This document shows, piece after piece, positions 7,935 to 16,949 of a stretch of DNA of 64,000 bases. The first letter of the stretch is position 1; every line of letters begins with the position of its first letter. The notes beneath the pieces are model-generated. The model made no database searches. It was not told the origin of the DNA and was given only the letters and a program-made list of their open reading frames with translations. The position numbers were made by a program, and so were the translations under genes. The DNA comes from Ruminococcus sp. (GTDB lineage Bacteria > Bacillota > Clostridia > Oscillospirales > Ruminococcaceae), in assembly GCA_017450925.1 (NCBI GenBank), contig JAFSSS010000019.1:1-64000 (forward strand), given 5' to 3'.

Positions 7935-8726
7935 GTGGCTGACATTACAGTAAGATATTTTTCGGACTGCCTTAAAAGGAGAAACACCTTCGGGCTGTAT
8001 CTGCCCAATGACTTTCAGAACAACTCCCCGTGGGAGCAGCAGGACAGGGACGGCGCTCCCCGCCGGATGAAGACCCTTTTCCTGCTCCACGGCTATTCAA
8101 GCAATGCCTGGAACTGGGTGCCGGAGCAGCTCTGCCGGGAATACGGCATCGCGGTGGTAACGCCGGAGGGCGAAAACGGCTTCTGGCTGGACGGCCTCTC
8201 CACCGGGCATAAATACTGCACCATGCTGGGCGAGGAAATGATAAGCTATCTTAGAAGCACCTTCGGGCTGGCCAAGTCCCGGGAGGACACCTGCCTGCTG
8301 GGCTTTTCCATGGGCGGCTTCGGTGCGCTGCATACAGGGCTGGCTTATCCCGAGGTGTTCGGCAAAGTCGGGGCGATGTCCTCGGCGCTTATCGTTCACG
8401 AGGTGGCAGGGATGACACCGGGCAGCGGCAACGGCATAGCCAACTACGAATACTACCGGGAATGCTTCGGCGAGCCCTCGGAGGTGCTTGAAAGCACCGC
8501 CAACCCCGAGTTCCTTGCGGACAGGCTGCTTTCCGAGGGCAGAGAGCTGCCTAAGATATATATGTGCTGCGGCACCGAGGATTTCCTGCTCGAAAACAAC
8601 CGTCAGTTCCACCGCTTCCTTGAAAGCCGGAGCATCCCCCATGAATACAGGGAAAGCCCCGGCACCCACGATATGCCCTTTTGGAACGAATACACCGAAA
8701 AGATAATCCGCTGGATGTTCGGCTGA
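7935..8726 (+). CDS. Alpha/beta-hydrolase esterase (EstA/esterase D type)
   Basis: 263 residues. Alpha/beta hydrolase with the oxyanion region LFLLHGYSSNAWNW, nucleophile elbow GFSMGGFGAL, a candidate acid in CGTEDFLLENNRQFHRFLE, and the catalytic His in PGTHDMPFW. This pattern matches the tributyrin esterase / S-formylglutathione hydrolase-like Esterase family, which also includes cinnamoyl and acetyl esterases acting on plant material. No signal peptide is seen, so it is probably intracellular. The start is GTG at 7935, after GGAGG and downstream of the mapped promoter. The stop is 14 bp before the next gene. Confidence 0.88.
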   Translation: MADITVRYFSDCLKRRNTFGLYLPNDFQNNSPWEQQDRDGAPRRMKTLFLLHGYSSNAWNWVPEQLCREYGIAVVTPEGENGFWLDGLSTGHKYCTMLGEEMISYLRSTFGLAKSREDTCLLGFSMGGFGALHTGLAYPEVFGKVGAMSSALIVHEVAGMTPGSGNGIANYEYYRECFGEPSEVLESTANPEFLADRLLSEGRELPKIYMCCGTEDFLLENNRQFHRFLESRSIPHEYRESPGTHDMPFWNEYTEKIIRWMFG

Positions 8727-8740
8727 CGGGAGGTAACGCT

Positions 8741-9139
8741 GTGAAAAAGCTTCTTCTGACTATAGACGCGGTCTGTGCCGAGGGCATCAGTGTCAAGGGC
8801 GCAGGGACCGAGGTGAACATGGTGCCCTTTACCGGGCAGGCCTTCGGAGAGAGCTTCCGCGGCAGGATAATCGGCACCGGGGTCGATACCCAAAAGACCG
8901 ACCTGCAAAGCGGCGCCTGCAGCCTCTCCGCACGGTATATGCTGCAGGGCATCGACAGCGAGGGCGCTCCCTGCCGCATCTTTATCGAAAACAGCGTGCG
9001 GGACGAGGCCGGCTGGCACCCCATGCTGGTGACCGACAGCAGGGCTCTTGCAGACTGGGAGAGCCTTCCGCTGACCGCCTCGGTTGACGGCACCGACCGG
9101 GGAGTTGTGGTGAGGATATATTCCGACGCAGAGATATAA
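8741..9139 (+). CDS. DUF3237 family protein
   Basis: 132 residues beginning VKKLLLTID at a GTG preceded by GGGAGG. Conserved DUF3237 features are G(R)IIGTGVDTQ, LSARYMLQGIDSEG and CRIFIENSV, suggesting a single small beta-barrel domain. The function of the family is unknown; it is often next to hydrolases, as here. It is cotranscribed with the esterase (14-bp gap) and followed at once by a terminator. Confidence 0.85.
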   Translation: MKKLLLTIDAVCAEGISVKGAGTEVNMVPFTGQAFGESFRGRIIGTGVDTQKTDLQSGACSLSARYMLQGIDSEGAPCRIFIENSVRDEAGWHPMLVTDSRALADWESLPLTASVDGTDRGVVVRIYSDAEI

Positions 9140-9146
9140 GCATCAT

Positions 9147-9169
9147 GCCGGACCTCTGTCCGGCTTTTT
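9147..9169 (+). terminator. Terminator of the esterase operon
   Basis: GCCGGAC (9147-9153) and GTCCGGC (9158-9164) form a 7-bp stem followed by TTTTT. Confidence 0.8.
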
Positions 9170-9229
9170 CTGCGCTTTTTTGCACAAAGAGGCCGCACAA
9201 ACCCGCCCGGTGTTTGGCTTTTCCTTATA

Positions 9230-9258
9230 TTGACGTTTTGTACTTTATGTGATATAAT
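9230..9258 (+). promoter_or_regulatory. Sigma-A promoter of the dockerin protein gene
   Basis: TTGACG (9230-9235), 17 bp, TATAAT (9253-9258). Confidence 0.8.
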
Positions 9259-9303
9259 TAAAATGATGAATTATATACACCGAATATACAGGAGGAAAAA
9301 AAT

Positions 9304-11319
9304 ATGAAACGGTTCATGCAGCGTTCTCTGGCGGCAGCCGCCGGACTGATGATCGCCCTCGCTTCCTTCGGGAGCGTTCCCTTTTCAGCAGCCGCCGACA
9401 ACGAGCTTCCCATAATCCCCATAGACCTTGACGATAAAAATGTCGCCTTAGACCTGCTGACCGGCGAGCTTATCCTTAGCGGGCGCTTTACCGCCGAGGA
9501 GGTGCGCGCCTATGCGGGCAATGAAAATGTCGTGAGCGTCACCGCCAAAAAGAGCGCCGTGTTCCCCGCCGACTGCTCCGGGCTCTTCCGGGATTTCAAG
9601 GCCGTAAAATTCAATCTGGTGAATGCCGACACCTCGGAGGTCACGGATATGAGCTGGATGTTCCGGGACTGCACCAATGCCGATACTATCCTCCTCACCG
9701 ACTACAAGCGCTTTATCGACACCTCCAAGGTCACCACCATGAAGGGTATGTTCTCAAAATGCTCCTCGCTGACTGCTTTGAGCCTCTACGGCATCAACAC
9801 CTCGAATGCGGAAGATCTTAGCGGGATGTTCCATTACTGCTCGGGACTGAAAACCATAAACCTCGGTAACTTCAACACCTCAAAGGCCACGAATCTAAGC
9901 GGGATGTTCAGCGGCTGCACGGAGCTGTCAGCCCTTGATCTGACCTCCTTCGATACCTCTGCCGTGAAATATCTGCACCAGACCTTTATGGGCTGCACGG
10001 CGCTGAAAAGCCTTGACCTTTCCTCCTTCAGCACCGGGGCGGTCACCGACTTCCGGGAGATGTTCAGCGGCTGCACCGGGCTGGAGACAGTCCTTGTGTC
10101 GGAGGGGTGGACAGCGGATAAAAACAGCAGCTCGACAGATATGTTCCGCGGCTGCGCCTCACTCACCGGCGGCAGCGGCACAGCCTATGATGCGGCCTTT
10201 GCCGACAGCAGCTATGCCCGCATCGACAGTGAGGCCGAGCCGGGCTACTTCTCGGAGAAATACCGCCTCTCGCTGGGCGGAAAGGATGTTACAGACCTTA
10301 ACCGTGAGGACATCCTCGGGGACGGCTGCGCACAGTTCGACCCCGAAAGCAGGACCCTTACCCTCACCGGCGACCTCAAGGACTGCTTCATCGAAAGCAG
10401 CATCGAGGGGCTCACCGTCCTTGCCGATGTGGATATCAACATCTCCTGCGGCAGCACGGCTTTGATATTCCATGCCCCCGCAAGGATCACCGGCAGCGGC
10501 AGGCTGACCGTCGCTTCGGGCAGCACCGGCATTTTCGCCGAGGCCGATCTCACCGTTGAAAAAGCCGAGATCATCGTGGATTCCGGACTGGGCATACAGG
10601 GCAGCAGCGGGGCAGAGCTTAAAATCATAAAATCACAGCTCAACCTTTCGGCACCCTACTCCGATGCCGCTGTAAAGGGCTTTGACAGCGTCACTCTTGA
10701 GGAATGTCACATCGCCTCTCCGGCAGAGGCCTATTTCAGCGGCGGCATTCCCACGGAAAGGCTTGCCGACCCCGATGACCCGGAAAACACCTATGAAGAC
10801 CCGGTGAACGAGCTTACGATAGTCCCGGACGGCACTCCCATAGATACCGCCGAGATAACCGTTACCGCTCCCGAGGCGCTTGCCGCTCCCGACTTCACCG
10901 CTTTAACAGAGGCCGATGCGGAATGCACCCTGCGCTGGCTCAACGGCGAGAACGAGCTGTCCGGCGAGGATATCTTCGTGGGCGGCGCCGAGTTTACCGC
11001 TGTTATAAAGCTTGCCCCCGCCGAGGGCTTCCGGCTGACAAGGAACACCGTCGTTACCGTAAACGGGCAGACTGCCTCAAGAACAGCTGTCCTTGAGGAC
11101 GGCAGCGCCGAATACAGCGTAAGCTTTACAACGGATTACAAATACCTCCGCGGCGACGTGAACGGCGACGGCGACGTGAACATGAAGGACGTTACCGACC
11201 TCCAGCGCTATGTAAACGGCTGGGACGTGAAGATCTGCCTCGAAAACGCCGACCTCAACGAAGACGGTTATGTCAGCATGAAGGACATAACCGACCTGCA
11301 AAGGCTGATAAATTCGTAA
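9304..11319 (+). CDS. BspA-like (DUF285) repeat protein with C-terminal dockerin
   Basis: 671 residues, secreted. A signal peptide (about 1-31) ends in FSAAA. Residues about 110-300 hold BspA/DUF285 repeats of about 23 residues with the pattern NTSxAxxLSGMFxxCxxLxxLxLxxF. A beta-rich region follows (about 320-470, KDVTDLN..., possibly a carbohydrate-binding-like fold). Residues 615-671 are a type I dockerin with two EF-hand-like loops (DVNGDGDVN and DLNEDGYVS). The dockerin implies docking onto a cohesin scaffold, as in cellulosomal Ruminococcus; no cohesin is in this window. No catalytic domain is seen, so it is likely a binding or adhesion component. GGAGG precedes the ATG. Confidence 0.88.
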   Translation: MKRFMQRSLAAAAGLMIALASFGSVPFSAAADNELPIIPIDLDDKNVALDLLTGELILSGRFTAEEVRAYAGNENVVSVTAKKSAVFPADCSGLFRDFKAVKFNLVNADTSEVTDMSWMFRDCTNADTILLTDYKRFIDTSKVTTMKGMFSKCSSLTALSLYGINTSNAEDLSGMFHYCSGLKTINLGNFNTSKATNLSGMFSGCTELSALDLTSFDTSAVKYLHQTFMGCTALKSLDLSSFSTGAVTDFREMFSGCTGLETVLVSEGWTADKNSSSTDMFRGCASLTGGSGTAYDAAFADSSYARIDSEAEPGYFSEKYRLSLGGKDVTDLNREDILGDGCAQFDPESRTLTLTGDLKDCFIESSIEGLTVLADVDINISCGSTALIFHAPARITGSGRLTVASGSTGIFAEADLTVEKAEIIVDSGLGIQGSSGAELKIIKSQLNLSAPYSDAAVKGFDSVTLEECHIASPAEAYFSGGIPTERLADPDDPENTYEDPVNELTIVPDGTPIDTAEITVTAPEALAAPDFTALTEADAECTLRWLNGENELSGEDIFVGGAEFTAVIKLAPAEGFRLTRNTVVTVNGQTASRTAVLEDGSAEYSVSFTTDYKYLRGDVNGDGDVNMKDVTDLQRYVNGWDVKICLENADLNEDGYVSMKDITDLQRLINS

Positions 11320-11356
11320 CGTCCGATGTGCTGCCGCCGGACGGATCGCGTCTTGG

Positions 11357-11385
11357 TTGACAACTCCGCGGATATATGATACAAT
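11357..11385 (+). promoter_or_regulatory. Sigma-A promoter of the citrate synthase gene
   Basis: TTGACA (11357-11362), 17 bp, TACAAT (11380-11385). Confidence 0.8.
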
Positions 11386-11418
11386 AATAGAATAAACTAT
11401 TCAGACAGGTGATACAAT

Positions 11419-12765
11419 ATGATTCCGAACACAGCAAGAGATGTGCTTTACAAGCAATTCGTCGAGAACAACGCTATCGACCCCAAGCTTTATGACAAGT
11501 ATGTGGTAAAGCGCGGCCTTAGAAATGCCGACGGCACCGGCGTCATCGCCGGACTTACAAATATATGCAACGTTCACGGCTATGTTATCAACGAGGGCGA
11601 AAAGGCTCCTATCGAGGGTCAGCTGATCTACCGGGGCTACAACATCAATGACCTTGTATGGAATGCCCGCAAGGAGAACCGCTTCGGCTACGAGGAGGTC
11701 GTTTATCTGCTGCTTATGGGAGCGCTTCCCACCCGCGCCGAGCTGGACGCCTTCTCCGAGATCATGGCGGAGAACCGTGAGCTGCCGCCAAACTTCTTCG
11801 AGGATATGATACTTAAAGCTCCCTCGCCGGACATAATGAACGAAATGGGACGCTCGGTGCTGGCGCTCTACTCCTATGACGACTCCCCCGAGGACCGCTC
11901 CCCTGCAAAGGAAATGGCAACGGCTATCTCCATAATCAGCAGGCTGCCGAACATCATGGTGTCGGCCTATCAAGTTAAGCAGAGGGTCTATAACAACAAG
12001 TCCATGATAATGCACCCGCTGATACCCTCTCACTCCACTGCACAGATGATACTTTCCGCCCTGCGCCCCGACCGCGAGTTCACCGATGCCGAGGCCAAGC
12101 TTTTGGACATCATGCTGATACTCCACGCCGAGCATGGCGGCGGAAACAACTCGACCTTCTCCTGCCGCGTGCTGACCTCGTCCGGCACCGACCCCTATTC
12201 CGCCTATTCTGCGGCTATCGGCGCACTGAAGGGCCCCCGCCACGGCGGTGCAAATGCCAAGGTGTCACAGATGCAGGAGTGCGTAAAGAAAGGCGTTCAC
12301 AACTGGGAGGACGAGGAGGAGATCGCCGAGTTTCTGAAAAAGATACTCCGCAAGGAGGAAAACGACGGCTCCGGCCTTATCTACGGTATGGGTCACGCGG
12401 TATATACCCTCTCCGACCCGAGAGCAGTCATCCTTAAAGCCAGCGCCAAGGAGCTTGCCAAGGGCACCGAGTTTGAAAAGGAATTTGCCCTGCTGGAGAA
12501 GATCGAAAAGCTTACTCCCGCCCTCTTCAAGGAGATCAAGAAGGACGACAAGGCTATGTGCGCCAACGTGGATATGTATTCCGGCCTTGTTTACCGTATG
12601 CTGGGCATCCCCTCCGACCTGTTCACGCCGCTGTTTGCGGTATCGCGCATGGCAGGCTGGTGCGCTCACCGCTTTGAGGAGCTTGTCACCGGAAAGAGGA
12701 TAATCCGTCCCGCCTACAAGGCCATCAAGGGCGACAAGGTCTATGTTCCCATTGACGAACGATGA
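11419..12765 (+). CDS. gltA: Citrate synthase
   Basis: 448 residues. Condenses acetyl-CoA with oxaloacetate to citrate, feeding the oxidative branch toward 2-oxoglutarate and glutamate in anaerobes. Active-site segments are visible: LHAEHGGGNNST (substrate His), GMGHAVYTLSDPRA (second His) and CANVDMYSGLVY (catalytic Asp). The N-terminal extension (about 40 residues, starting IPNTARDVLY) is typical of the Clostridia form annotated citrate/2-methylcitrate synthase, and methylcitrate activity cannot be excluded. It is a single-gene unit with its own promoter, ending in a hairpin shared with convergent plsY. Confidence 0.92.
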   Translation: MIPNTARDVLYKQFVENNAIDPKLYDKYVVKRGLRNADGTGVIAGLTNICNVHGYVINEGEKAPIEGQLIYRGYNINDLVWNARKENRFGYEEVVYLLLMGALPTRAELDAFSEIMAENRELPPNFFEDMILKAPSPDIMNEMGRSVLALYSYDDSPEDRSPAKEMATAISIISRLPNIMVSAYQVKQRVYNNKSMIMHPLIPSHSTAQMILSALRPDREFTDAEAKLLDIMLILHAEHGGGNNSTFSCRVLTSSGTDPYSAYSAAIGALKGPRHGGANAKVSQMQECVKKGVHNWEDEEEIAEFLKKILRKEENDGSGLIYGMGHAVYTLSDPRAVILKASAKELAKGTEFEKEFALLEKIEKLTPALFKEIKKDDKAMCANVDMYSGLVYRMLGIPSDLFTPLFAVSRMAGWCAHRFEELVTGKRIIRPAYKAIKGDKVYVPIDER

Positions 12766-12784
12766 CCGCACAATTCTATAGGTA

Positions 12785-12825
12785 AAAATGGGCACTCTCC
12801 CCGAACGGGGAGAGCGCCCATTTTC
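12785..12825. terminator. Bidirectional terminator between gltA and plsY
   Basis: A 14-bp stem (GGGCACTCTCCCCG, 12790-12803, with one mismatch) is flanked by AAAAAT on the left and ATTTTC on the right, so it can serve both converging genes. A close copy lies at 42892-42932. Confidence 0.85.
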
Positions 12826-12883
12826 ACACTTTGTCATAGAATAACGCCGAGCAGCAGACCCAACCGTTAAGACAGCTGTTCTG

Positions 12884-13528
12884 TCAGTTCTGCGCCTTGT
12901 TGCTGTGCAGGCTGAATTTTGACTCCGTGCCGGCGAGCAGCTTCTTGAAATTCTCCTTGTGCCTTGCGATGACCAGCAGTGCCGACAGCGCCGAGATCAG
13001 TATGACATACCAGCTCTCTGCCCCGAGTATCGCCAGCGTTATGGGGCATACCGCCGAGGCTATGCAGGAGGAAACGGACATGATCTTCACTGTGAAGAGT
13101 AACGCAAGGAATATCCCCATAGCGATAAGCGCCATGCGCCAGTCCACGAACCATATTGTGCCGAAGCCGGACATAAAGGCCTTTCCGCCCTTGAAGCCGT
13201 ACCAAACCGGCCAGCAGTGGCCGATCATCACGAACAGACCCGTGAAGGCCGCGCCGAACTGTCCGCAGCCCCAGACGTTCCCGAACACGATCATCGCAAT
13301 GCTCACCGGTATCATCGCCTTGATGATATCAAAAACCATTACCACCCATGCCGCCGCATTCAGCCCATAGACGCGCTTGAAGTTGGTAAAGCCCGGGTTG
13401 CCGCTGCCAAGCTCGCGTATGTCCTGCTTGTAAAGCAGCTTCGACAGCATTATAGCCCCGTTTATGCCGCCTATCAGATAGGCCGGCACCGCAAATGCCG
13501 CACAGGCAAGATAAAAACCGACTCCCAT
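12884..13528 (-). CDS. plsY: Glycerol-3-phosphate acyltransferase PlsY
   Basis: 214 residues, an integral membrane enzyme. It transfers an acyl group from acyl-phosphate to glycerol-3-phosphate, giving lysophosphatidic acid. Family motifs are GGINGAIMLSKL, the GSGNPGFTNFKR motif (GSGNxGxTN type), and GHCWPVWYGFKGGKAF. Several helices alternate with these cytosolic loops. The start codon overlaps the stop of fakA (TAATG), so translation is coupled. It is the last gene of fakB-fakA-plsY, linking activation of fatty acids to phospholipid synthesis. Confidence 0.9.
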   Translation of the reverse strand: MGVGFYLACAAFAVPAYLIGGINGAIMLSKLLYKQDIRELGSGNPGFTNFKRVYGLNAAAWVVMVFDIIKAMIPVSIAMIVFGNVWGCGQFGAAFTGLFVMIGHCWPVWYGFKGGKAFMSGFGTIWFVDWRMALIAMGIFLALLFTVKIMSVSSCIASAVCPITLAILGAESWYVILISALSALLVIARHKENFKKLLAGTESKFSLHSNKAQN

Positions 13529-15162
13529 TAGTTCACCACCAGAATTAGATCATAGATATCCTGACCGCCCTCTATCTCGCAGACCTCAAGGCGGCGGTAT
13601 TTTTTCCTTGCCATTGCAGCCAGGTCCTCGGAAACGCCCTTGGGAGCGTTCTTTCCTCTGATTATCATAAGCGCCGAACGGTCGGCTGGCTCCATGATCT
13701 TCAGGGCGGCGGCGGCAGTGTCAAGGCAGTCCGTATCCGCCGATACGACCTCCTTGCCGATGATGCCGATGTATTCTCCCGTGCGTATCGACAGGCCGTT
13801 AAGCTCGGCGGCGCGGATGCTCCGGGAGATCTCGGCCGTTACCGTTCCCTGCATCGACTCGGTCATTGCGGCCTCGATCTCATCGGGCTCGCCCGACAGC
13901 TCCAGCATGGAAAGCACCGAAATGCAGTCGCCCACCGTCTTTGTGGGTATGACCCTCACATCGGATTTTTTGTAAAGCTCTGCCGCCTGCTTTGCAGTCA
14001 GCAGGATATTCCCGTTATTCGGAAGCACGAACACCGTATCGGCGTTGGCCTTGTCAAAGGCCGCCAGCAGGTCGCTGGCAGAGGGGTTCGAGGTCTGGCC
14101 GCCGTCGATGATGACATTGCAGCCCATGTCAGTAAGCTCCTTTTTCAGACCCTCGCCTGTGGCAACGGCAGCGACCGCGTATTTCGTCCGCTCGCCCTTC
14201 TTCTCCTCCTCGCCGGCGATGACCTCGCTGTGCTGGAGCATCATATTCTCGATCTTTACCGTTAGGAACTCGCCGTAGCGCTGGCAGTATTCAAGCACCT
14301 TATAGGGCGTCATGGTATGGACGTGCAGCTTGACCACCGAGCCGTTTTTCAGCGCCACGATAGAATCGCCGAGGCCGCTCATAAAGCTGATAAGCTCGTT
14401 TATATCAAAAGCCTCGGGGTCGCACTTTATCTTCTGCAGACGCACCAGCACCTCGGTGCAGTAGCCGAATTCGAGGACGCTGTCCTCGGTGAAAAGGTCG
14501 GTGTTCACGGTCTTGGGAGCATTCTGATGCTGCACGCTTGACGAGGTCTGCACGGCCTTGCCGGTCAGAGCGCAGTACATTCCCTCGAGGATATATATGA
14601 GCCCTGCTCCGCCGGAATCCACCACGCCGGCCTTTTTCAGCACATCCAGCAGCTCCGGGGTATGCTCCAGCGAGACCTTGGCTCTGTCGATAGCTGCCTC
14701 GAGCAGCTCCTCCAGCGACTCAAAGTCTCTCGACGAGATCATCTCCGAGGTCTCTCTCGCCACCGTAAGGATAGTTCCCTCGGTAGGGTCGATGACCGAG
14801 CTGTAGGCCTGCTCAACAGCCTTTTGGCAGGCTCTGTCCACGTCTTTCAGATCGGCCTCGGCGATACCCTTGAAGCCTGCCGCTGCGCCCTCAAAAAGCT
14901 GCGAGAGGATAACTCCCGAATTGCCTCTTGCAGAGAGCAGCATACCTCTTGCGGCGCCGGAGGCGGCATCGGAAAGGCTGTCGGTATTCACAGTGGCGGT
15001 GGCTCCGCCCTGTACGGTAAGGGTCATATTGCTGCCGGTGTCGCCGTCGGGGATAGGGAAAACATTAAGGTCGTTGACCTCGCTGCTGTGCAGCTCCAGA
15101 TTGGCGGCACCGCTCCTTAGCATATCAATGAACAGCTTGCCCGTAAGGCAGGTGGTTGCCAT
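13528..15162 (-). CDS. fakA: DAK2/DhaL-type fatty acid kinase subunit FakA
   Basis: 544 residues. An N-terminal DhaL (DAK2) ATP-binding domain (about 8-200) has the nucleotide/Mg motif NVFPIPDGDTGSNM (DGDTG at 39-43) and ARGNSGVILSQLF. A middle linker and a C-terminal DegV-like FakA domain (about 320-544) follow. Known FakA phosphorylates fatty acids presented by FakB (DegV) to give acyl-phosphate for PlsY. The flanking degV and plsY genes, both joined by TAATG overlaps, make the FakA role very likely. Confidence 0.88.
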   Translation of the reverse strand: MATTCLTGKLFIDMLRSGAANLELHSSEVNDLNVFPIPDGDTGSNMTLTVQGGATATVNTDSLSDAASGAARGMLLSARGNSGVILSQLFEGAAAGFKGIAEADLKDVDRACQKAVEQAYSSVIDPTEGTILTVARETSEMISSRDFESLEELLEAAIDRAKVSLEHTPELLDVLKKAGVVDSGGAGLIYILEGMYCALTGKAVQTSSSVQHQNAPKTVNTDLFTEDSVLEFGYCTEVLVRLQKIKCDPEAFDINELISFMSGLGDSIVALKNGSVVKLHVHTMTPYKVLEYCQRYGEFLTVKIENMMLQHSEVIAGEEEKKGERTKYAVAAVATGEGLKKELTDMGCNVIIDGGQTSNPSASDLLAAFDKANADTVFVLPNNGNILLTAKQAAELYKKSDVRVIPTKTVGDCISVLSMLELSGEPDEIEAAMTESMQGTVTAEISRSIRAAELNGLSIRTGEYIGIIGKEVVSADTDCLDTAAAALKIMEPADRSALMIIRGKNAPKGVSEDLAAMARKKYRRLEVCEIEGGQDIYDLILVVN

Positions 15163-16067
15163 TACTTAGCCTCCCCCGCCTTATAGGTCACTTCATTGCC
15201 GAAGGACCACATACCAACGGCATCGGGGCCTACGGATACTCCGATGATCGGGCCGAAGGGCAGGATAACGAGCTGCTTGTCCGGGATAGCCTCGGCGATC
15301 ATCTTTTTCAGCTCATCCAGCTCCTCCTCCTCGATATCGCCGTGAACGAGGTAAACGCAGTCATCCTGTGTGGCCTCGTTAGCGCCGGCAGCAGCGGTGA
15401 GATCAACTATCTCCTTAAGCGAGGCTGCTCTGCCTCTGATCTTCTTAACAGGCACCTGTGCGCCGTTGGCGTCAGCGATCATGATAGGCTTTACTGCCAT
15501 AAGGTTAGCCTGATAGCCCTCGCTGTTCTCGACTCTTCCGGTGCGTCTGAAGGACTCAAGGGAGTAAACCGTCATGAACTGATTTACCTTCTTTCTTTGA
15601 GCGGTGACCTCATCCACGATCTCCTCAAAGCTCTTGCCAGCCCTTGCCAGCTTGGAGGCATAGATAGCCAGCATACCGATGCCGATGCTGCCGTTGAGAG
15701 AATTGATGCAGCTGATCTTTGCATCGGGATAATCCTTCAGAACATCCTTTGCGACCACGGCGCCGGTATTCACGGAGCCGGACTGTCTTGAGGATATAGC
15801 GATATAGATAACATCACAGCCCTCGGAAAGATACTTTCTGAAAATGCGGTCAAACTCGCTTACGGGCACCTGTGTGGTGGAGAGCTTTTCGCCGTTTCTC
15901 ATCATGCCGAAGTATTCGGAGGGGGTGTGGAGATCCCAGGTAAGGGAAGCGTCATACTCCTTGCCGTCACGGACAAAGCTCATATGACCGTAGTCGATGT
16001 CATATTTCTCCAGCAGCTCGGCAGACATATCCGAACAGGAGTCTGTGATGATCTTGATCTTTCTCAT
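15162..16067 (-). CDS. DegV family fatty-acid-binding protein (FakB)
   Basis: 301 residues. DegV fold: KIITDSCSDMSAELLEKYDI at the start, STTQVPVSEF, ISSRQSGSVNTG (Ser-rich head-group site), and FRRTGRV. DegV/FakB proteins bind a fatty acid and hand it to FakA for phosphorylation; chain preference cannot be read. First gene of the operon. AAAGGA lies before the ATG. A tetR gene with its own terminator lies upstream on the same strand, so the operon probably has its own promoter between 16070 and 16185, although I did not find clear boxes. Confidence 0.9.
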   Translation of the reverse strand: MRKIKIITDSCSDMSAELLEKYDIDYGHMSFVRDGKEYDASLTWDLHTPSEYFGMMRNGEKLSTTQVPVSEFDRIFRKYLSEGCDVIYIAISSRQSGSVNTGAVVAKDVLKDYPDAKISCINSLNGSIGIGMLAIYASKLARAGKSFEEIVDEVTAQRKKVNQFMTVYSLESFRRTGRVENSEGYQANLMAVKPIMIADANGAQVPVKKIRGRAASLKEIVDLTAAAGANEATQDDCVYLVHGDIEEEELDELKKMIAEAIPDKQLVILPFGPIIGVSVGPDAVGMWSFGNEVTYKAGEAK

Positions 16068-16184
16068 GGTAAAAACGTCCTTTCAATGTATATTTTTTAA
16101 AATTATCCGTATAAACAGTGACAAACGGGCAGAATTATTACACTGCCCTCTTATTTTACATCATTTGCACAAAAATTACTACAT

Positions 16185-16225
16185 ACAAAAAAGCGCGTTA
16201 GCACAAAAACCGTGCAAACGCGCTT
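16185..16225 (-). terminator. Terminator of the TetR gene
   Basis: Minus strand AAGCGCGTT-GCAC and GTGC-AACGCGCTT arms (16191-16204 with 16212-16225) are followed by six T. It separates the regulator from the fak operon. Confidence 0.85.
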
Positions 16226-16239
16226 CATTGTAACAAAAG

Positions 16240-16794
16240 TTATTTCTTTTGACTATTCTTTGCCAACAACTCGATCTGCCCCTCAAAAAGCACGCGGATA
16301 CGGTCGAGAGCCTTTTGCATATACTCCGGGTCATCGGAGTGCTTGTCCTGCACCCAGCGCATCGTCAGCCCGAAGAGAGCCTCTTCATAGAAGGTGCATA
16401 TTATGGAAAGGTCATACTCCGATATCTTGTCGTAATATCCCTCGGCCTCAAAGGTCTTGACGATAAGCGATCTTATCTTCTCGCCGACAAACTTGGAGAG
16501 CGTTTCGTGCCCGATAGTCTTATAGCAGTTGAGCCAGACCTTCTTATAGTTTGTGGCCAGCTCCATAAAATCGAAGAGACCCGCATCGGCAGTGGTCTTT
16601 GCATAGATCTCATCAATGCGGCTATCGACATAGGTCATGAAAACATCGTATATGTCGTGGAAATAGTAGTAAAAGGTATTCCTTGTTATGCCGCAGTCAT
16701 TGGTGATGTCGCGGACGGTTATCTTGTTCAGCGGCTTTTTCTCTGCCAGTCTGAACACGCTTTCGGTTATCAGTTTTTTTGTGATCTGGGCCAC
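16240..16794 (-). CDS. TetR/AcrR family regulator
   Basis: 184 residues. An N-terminal TetR HTH (ITKKLITESVFRLAEKKPLNKITVRDI...GITRNTFYYYFHD, residues about 2-50) is followed by a helical ligand-binding domain. The GTG at 16794 is preferred over the GTG at 16803 because AGAGG would overlap the upstream one but lies at normal spacing before this one. It lies upstream of and codirectional with fakB-fakA-plsY, so control of fatty-acid or membrane genes is a reasonable guess only. Confidence 0.85.
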   Translation of the reverse strand: MAQITKKLITESVFRLAEKKPLNKITVRDITNDCGITRNTFYYYFHDIYDVFMTYVDSRIDEIYAKTTADAGLFDFMELATNYKKVWLNCYKTIGHETLSKFVGEKIRSLIVKTFEAEGYYDKISEYDLSIICTFYEEALFGLTMRWVQDKHSDDPEYMQKALDRIRVLFEGQIELLAKNSQKK

Positions 16795-16838
16795 TTGCTT
16801 CACCTCTGCTGCAAAATCGTTATCAACCTGCCGTATTT

Positions 16839-16867
16839 ATTATAGCATAACCAAAATACAATTTCAA
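16839..16867 (-). promoter_or_regulatory. Sigma-A promoter of the TetR gene
   Basis: Minus strand TTGAAA (16862-16867), 17 bp, TATAAT (16839-16844). Confidence 0.7.
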
Positions 16868-16910
16868 GCCCCAAATGCGGATTTTATGCAGTTTTTTGGA
16901 CAAGGCACAC

Positions 16911-16938
16911 AAAAGCAGGACGGGTCATGCCCGTCCTG
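16911..16938 (-). terminator. Terminator of the vWA gene
   Basis: Minus strand 9-bp stem CAGGACGGG/CCCGTCCTG with a 5-base loop, then CTTTTG, just after the stop at 16950. Confidence 0.7.
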
Positions 16939-16949
16939 TGTGATGCATT

